8,470 nt of DNA from HyVt-560 sp964577195 (GTDB lineage Bacteria; Pseudomonadota; Gammaproteobacteria; UWMA-0217): assembly GCA_964577195.1 (NCBI GenBank), contig CAZNYF010000125.1, forward strand, positions 1 through 8,470, given 5' to 3'. The notes under the pieces are model-generated. The model was not told where the DNA came from. It saw nothing but the letters and a program-made list of their open reading frames with translations, and made no database searches. This document shows positions 6,402 to 8,470 of the stretch, in pieces. A program made the position numbers and the translations under genes. Each line of letters begins with the position of its first letter. The first letter of the stretch is position 1.

Positions 6402-6565
6402 TATACTCTTTGCACCCAAGAATATCCGTTTAGAGTGCGTAGATTTTTGTGCAGAGCAAGGCGCAAAGATGCAGCAATAGCGGGCTATTGCAAGGCTTTG
6501 CAACGCAGCTATTCGCGAAAAAGATGCGTGCTATAAACGGGGTATTCTTGGGTGCAAAGAGTATA
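6402..6565. repeat. 164-bp imperfect palindrome with 23-bp terminal inverted repeats
   Basis: The outer arms at 6402-6424 and 6543-6565 are perfectly complementary over 23 bp (left arm begins TATACTCTTTGCACCC). Inside, pairing continues imperfectly (CCGTTTA, then AGTGCG against its near match) to a central hairpin GCAATAGC-GG-GCTATTGC at 6474-6491 whose centre matches the centre of the whole element within one base. The element occupies most of the spacer between two convergent genes. The ends can be read as TACTCTTTGC flanked by TA dinucleotides, as expected for a TA-targeting (IS630/mariner-like) MITE, but the TA falls within the palindrome and is ambiguous. It may also act as a bidirectional terminator or an RNase-processed 3' hairpin. 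It has no coding capacity. Confidence 0.75.
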
Positions 6566-6586
6566 TATGCAGCAATTCTTTCCAAT

Positions 6587-7807
6587 CTAAATCCGCGCAA
6601 CACCCGTTTCAACTGCCGCTCTCGCAACGGCTGGTGCAACCACATCGATCAGACGCGGATCAAGCGGCTTGGGAATAATATAGTCAGCGCCAAACTCAAG
6701 CGAATCGACTTGATAAGCTTTTAATACTTCAGCAGGGACAGGTTCTCTTGCCAAATCTTTAAGCGCATGCACCGCTGCAATCTGCATCTCGATGTTAATT
6801 TTACTGGCTCGCACATCCAGGGCACCGCGAAAAATAAACGGAAACCCCAGTACGTTATTGACCTGATTTGGATAATCACTGCGACCGGTTCCCATAATTA
6901 AATCACTGCGCGTTTTAAACGCCAGCGCCGGGCTGATTTCAGGATCAGGATTGGAAAGCGCAAACACTACCGGGTTCTTCGCCATCAATGCGAGCTTTTC
7001 TGGCGGCAATAAATTAGGGCCGGATACACCGATAAATACATCAGCATCAGTGCAAGCATCGGCCAGGGTGCGCTGCGAGGTTTCATGCGCAAAACCGGAT
7101 TTGTACTCGTTCAAATCATCGCGCCCACTATGAATGACGCCTTTTCGATCCAGCATAAATAAATTGTCATGTTGCGCGCCGAGCTTCATGAGTAAATTCA
7201 TCGAGGCAATCCCGGCAGCACCGGCGCCCAAACAAGCAACCTTGGCATCCTCAATCCGCTTGCCCTGAATCTCCAGCGCATTTAAAAGACCCGCAGCGAT
7301 TATGATGGCAGTGCCATGCTGATCATCATGAAACACAGGAATATCCAATGCTTCAGATAACCGTCGCTCAATTTCAAAGCAATGCGGCGCGGCGATGTCT
7401 TCAAGATTAATGCCACCAAAAGTAGGTGCAATAGCTTTGACGGTTTCGATAAAATGTTCAGGGTCGTTGCTATCCACCTCAATATCGAAAACATCAATAT
7501 TTGCAAACCGCTTGAACAGCACCCCTTTACCTTCCATCACCGGTTTGCCAGCCAGCGCGCCGACATTTCCCAACCCCAGCACCGCAGTGCCATCGGTAAT
7601 CACACCAACCAGGTTTCCCTTGGCAGTGTAGCGATAAGCATCTTCCGCATCAGCAGCGATTGCGCGCACCGGCTCTGCCACTCCGGGCGTATAGGCAAGC
7701 GCCAGATCTCGTTGCGTCTCGGTGGATTTAGTCACCTCAATCGCAATCTTTCCGGGCGGACTAGAGGAGTGGTAGTCAAGTGCTTCTTGCGCGGTGGGTG
7801 TGCTCAT
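6587..7807 (-). CDS. maeB: NAD(P)-dependent malic enzyme, short single-domain form
   Basis: The enzyme oxidatively decarboxylates malate to pyruvate and CO2 in the cytoplasm, supplying NAD(P)H and pyruvate for gluconeogenic or lipid metabolism. The 406 residues cover the complete malic domain. The N-terminal ALDYHSSSPPGKI is typical of the MaeB class. Catalytic Tyr39 lies in AYTPGVAEP and Lys94 in GKGVLFK. Metal ligands Glu136 and Asp137 lie in NLEDI, with Asp161/Asp162 in FHDDQHGTA. The Rossmann motif GAGAAG is at 194-199, followed by SNPDPE (285-290) and PNQVNNVLGFP (313-323). Cofactor preference cannot be fixed by eye; Asp220-Arg-Lys after the second strand resembles NADP-type MaeB proteins. 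The E. coli enzyme carries an extra phosphotransacetylase-like C-terminal domain of about 330 residues; here the protein stops at the end of the malic domain, as in Pseudomonas relatives, so it is not a truncation. The ATG at 7807 matches the family start although no good ribosome binding site precedes it. The gene is monocistronic and ends beside the large palindrome. Confidence 0.93.
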   Translation of the reverse strand: MSTPTAQEALDYHSSSPPGKIAIEVTKSTETQRDLALAYTPGVAEPVRAIAADAEDAYRYTAKGNLVGVITDGTAVLGLGNVGALAGKPVMEGKGVLFKRFANIDVFDIEVDSNDPEHFIETVKAIAPTFGGINLEDIAAPHCFEIERRLSEALDIPVFHDDQHGTAIIIAAGLLNALEIQGKRIEDAKVACLGAGAAGIASMNLLMKLGAQHDNLFMLDRKGVIHSGRDDLNEYKSGFAHETSQRTLADACTDADVFIGVSGPNLLPPEKLALMAKNPVVFALSNPDPEISPALAFKTRSDLIMGTGRSDYPNQVNNVLGFPFIFRGALDVRASKINIEMQIAAVHALKDLAREPVPAEVLKAYQVDSLEFGADYIIPKPLDPRLIDVVAPAVARAAVETGVARI

Positions 7808-7930
7808 TGGCTGGAGAATTGGTAGGGATCAGGCGCACATAGTACACCGCAGTTTTGCGAAAGACACCCATCATCCTAGAAAGCGCAGTTGAGCGCAGAA
7901 AAGACATGTAAGACAATGATGTGGATAGTG

Positions 7931-7981
7931 AATTCAAAAAATGCGTAGTCACCTTATTGGTGATGAGCAGTTTTTTGAATT
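7931..7981. repeat. nested inverted repeat with A- and T-tracts
   Basis: Outer arms AATTCAAAAAA (7931-7941) and TTTTTTGAATT (7971-7981) are perfectly complementary over 11 bp. An inner hairpin TCACC-TTATT-GGTGA sits at 7949-7963, with TGC / GCA pairs between. The A-tract on one side and T-tract on the other would give a U-run after the inner stem on either strand, so a bidirectional terminator is possible, though the inner stem is only 5 bp. In the leftward direction it would lie upstream of the malic enzyme gene. Confidence 0.4.
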
Positions 7982-8149
7982 TGCTAGGCGCATTAGTAGC
8001 TTGCATGGACTTCTGTGATTCAACTGCGTTTTTTAGGATCATGCCTCAGCTATCTTTTTCAATTTCGTAGCTAAGCTTCATTGGAACCTAACTTGATTCT
8101 TATTCCAACGCGCTTTGAATCTAAACCGTCTGCTTGAAAAATCGTTAGC

Positions 8150-8179
8150 TTGATCACATTACGCAGTTATACTGATCAA
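8150..8179 (+). promoter_or_regulatory. candidate promoter flanked by TTGATCA inverted repeats
   Basis: TTGATCA (8150-8156) and TGATCAA (8173-8179) form a 7-bp inverted repeat with a 16-bp spacer. TATACT (8168-8173) is a good -10 box ending at the second arm; 17 bases upstream TTAGCT (8145-8150) is a poor -35. A weak promoter needing an activator, or controlled by a dimeric regulator at the two arms, is a reasonable reading. The arms do not have the spacing of an FNR site (TTGAT-N4-ATCAA). It would transcribe the 46-residue membrane protein gene with a leader of about 90 bases. Confidence 0.35.
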
Positions 8180-8270
8180 TATTTACAAAAACTTGCAGAA
8201 TAGATCACGAAGAACTGACAGAGAAGAAGATATAAATAGTGCTCTCCAGTAACCCTGTCACGAGAACATC

Positions 8271-8411
8271 ATGAAACTACATTATGAAGAGAAATACCCG
8301 GTAGAACATGGCCCCGTTGTTGGAAATGCCCTGTCAGCAGCCTTTGCTATTGGCGTACTCATGCTAGTCGCCACATTTGCCGTATCCACAATAATCCAGT
8401 TCTTATCTTAA
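8271..8411 (+). CDS. small single-span membrane protein (46 residues), function unknown
   Basis: A 46-codon frame starts at ATG 8271 and ends in TAA at 8411. The first 17 residues (MKLHYEEKYPVEHGPVV) are polar and charged; residues about 18-45 (GNALSAAFAIGVLMLVATFA onward) form one continuous hydrophobic helix ending FLS, so nearly the whole C-terminal half would sit in the membrane. It is supported as a real gene by this two-part protein-like pattern, by a GAGAAC sequence a few bases before the start acting as a modest ribosome binding site, by a candidate promoter about 90 bases upstream, and by an intrinsic terminator 8 bases past the stop. I do not recognise the family. Proteins of this shape often are accessory subunits of respiratory oxidases or transporters, but no such partner gene is in view. 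Confidence 0.65.
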   Translation: MKLHYEEKYPVEHGPVVGNALSAAFAIGVLMLVATFAVSTIIQFLS

Positions 8412-8418
8412 AACTAAT

Positions 8419-8448
8419 AACCACGGAGCAAGGATGCTTCGTGGTTTT
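8419..8448 (+). terminator. intrinsic terminator after the small membrane protein
   Basis: AACCACGGAGCA (8419-8430) pairs with TGCTTCGTGGTT (8435-8446) as a 12-bp stem with one G-U pair and a 4-base loop AGGA. The T-run TTTT (8445-8448) closes the stem and ends it. The U-tract is short but the stem is strong, and it lies 8 bases after the stop codon. Confidence 0.75.
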
Positions 8449-8470
8449 AAACTACGCCTTAAAAGCTAGT

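Larger units (their letters stand above)
7808..8270. other. 463-bp intergenic region upstream of both the malic enzyme and the small membrane protein
   Basis: The spacer should contain the leftward promoter of the malic enzyme gene and the rightward promoter of the small membrane protein gene. It holds a nested inverted repeat at 7931-7981 and a TTGATCA / TGATCAA pair at 8150-8179. I see no RNA gene of a known family. An 88-codon minus-strand frame across 7776-8042 overlaps the malic enzyme start and has no protein-like features. Confidence 0.5.

Noticed and set aside
6449..6724. 91-codon plus-strand frame starting in the palindrome
   Set aside because: It begins inside the repeat and continues antisense into the 3' end of the malic enzyme gene; no protein-like features and no ribosome site.
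6587..7807. Malic enzyme as a truncated version of the long MaeB with phosphotransacetylase domain
   Set aside because: The malic domain is complete and ends naturally; single-domain forms of this length are normal in Pseudomonas-like bacteria, and no remnant of the second domain follows.
7382..7825. 147-codon plus-strand frame antisense to the malic enzyme
   Set aside because: The sense-strand gene is certain; the antisense frame is a by-product of its codon use.
7776..8042. 88-codon minus-strand frame over the malic enzyme start
   Set aside because: It overlaps the malic enzyme start in another frame, crosses the nested inverted repeat, and shows no domain, signal or good start context.
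8150..8179. FNR or Crp binding site
   Set aside because: The TTGAT and ATCAA halves are much too far apart for FNR, and TGTGA/TCACA halves for Crp are absent.
1..8470. CRISPR array, tRNA, rRNA, transposase or integrase genes
   Set aside because: No regularly spaced repeats, no cloverleaf with CCA end, no ribosomal RNA sequence and no recombinase motifs were found on either strand.

Overview
The window reads as chromosomal DNA of a gammaproteobacterium, probably marine or environmental. This rests on a Pseudomonas-type short malic enzyme, a SulP transporter with a STAS domain, moderate base composition, and a long palindromic intergenic element. The genus cannot be fixed from the sequence.

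Left part (about 1-2850, minus strand): three genes read leftward, visibly richer in A+T than the right half. In transcription order they encode a 398-residue regulator with an OmpR-type winged helix and a bacterial transcriptional activator (BTAD) domain, a 169-residue cysteine-rich protein with one thrombospondin-type-3/EF-hand-like calcium loop, and a 267-residue protein with an N-terminal helix-hairpin-helix and a predicted beta-rich C-terminus. A fourth gene may begin at the left edge. I cannot name a known system for this set; it is the best candidate here for something undescribed. The cysteine-rich gene has an elaborate control region: a good sigma70-type promoter, a 19-bp palindrome over the -35 box, and a leader in which a segment perfectly complementary to the ribosome binding site flanks a terminator-like hairpin.

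Middle (2843-4626): a 412-bp divergent intergenic region carries direct and inverted TTGGTTWA repeats. It is followed by a plus-strand gene for a 340-residue protein with one N-terminal membrane anchor and an almost uninterrupted cytoplasmic coiled coil. A 349-bp non-coding stretch follows.

Right part (4627-8470): a SulP anion transporter (+) converges on a single-domain malic enzyme (-). Between them lies a 164-bp imperfect palindrome with perfect 23-bp ends, which may be a MITE-like repeat, a bidirectional terminator, or both. Beyond the malic enzyme are 463 bp of non-coding DNA with inverted repeats. Then comes an unannotated 46-residue single-span membrane protein (8271-8411) with its own intrinsic terminator.

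The transporter and malic enzyme look like ordinary housekeeping genes. The left module looks accessory. Nothing in the sequence links the two parts functionally.
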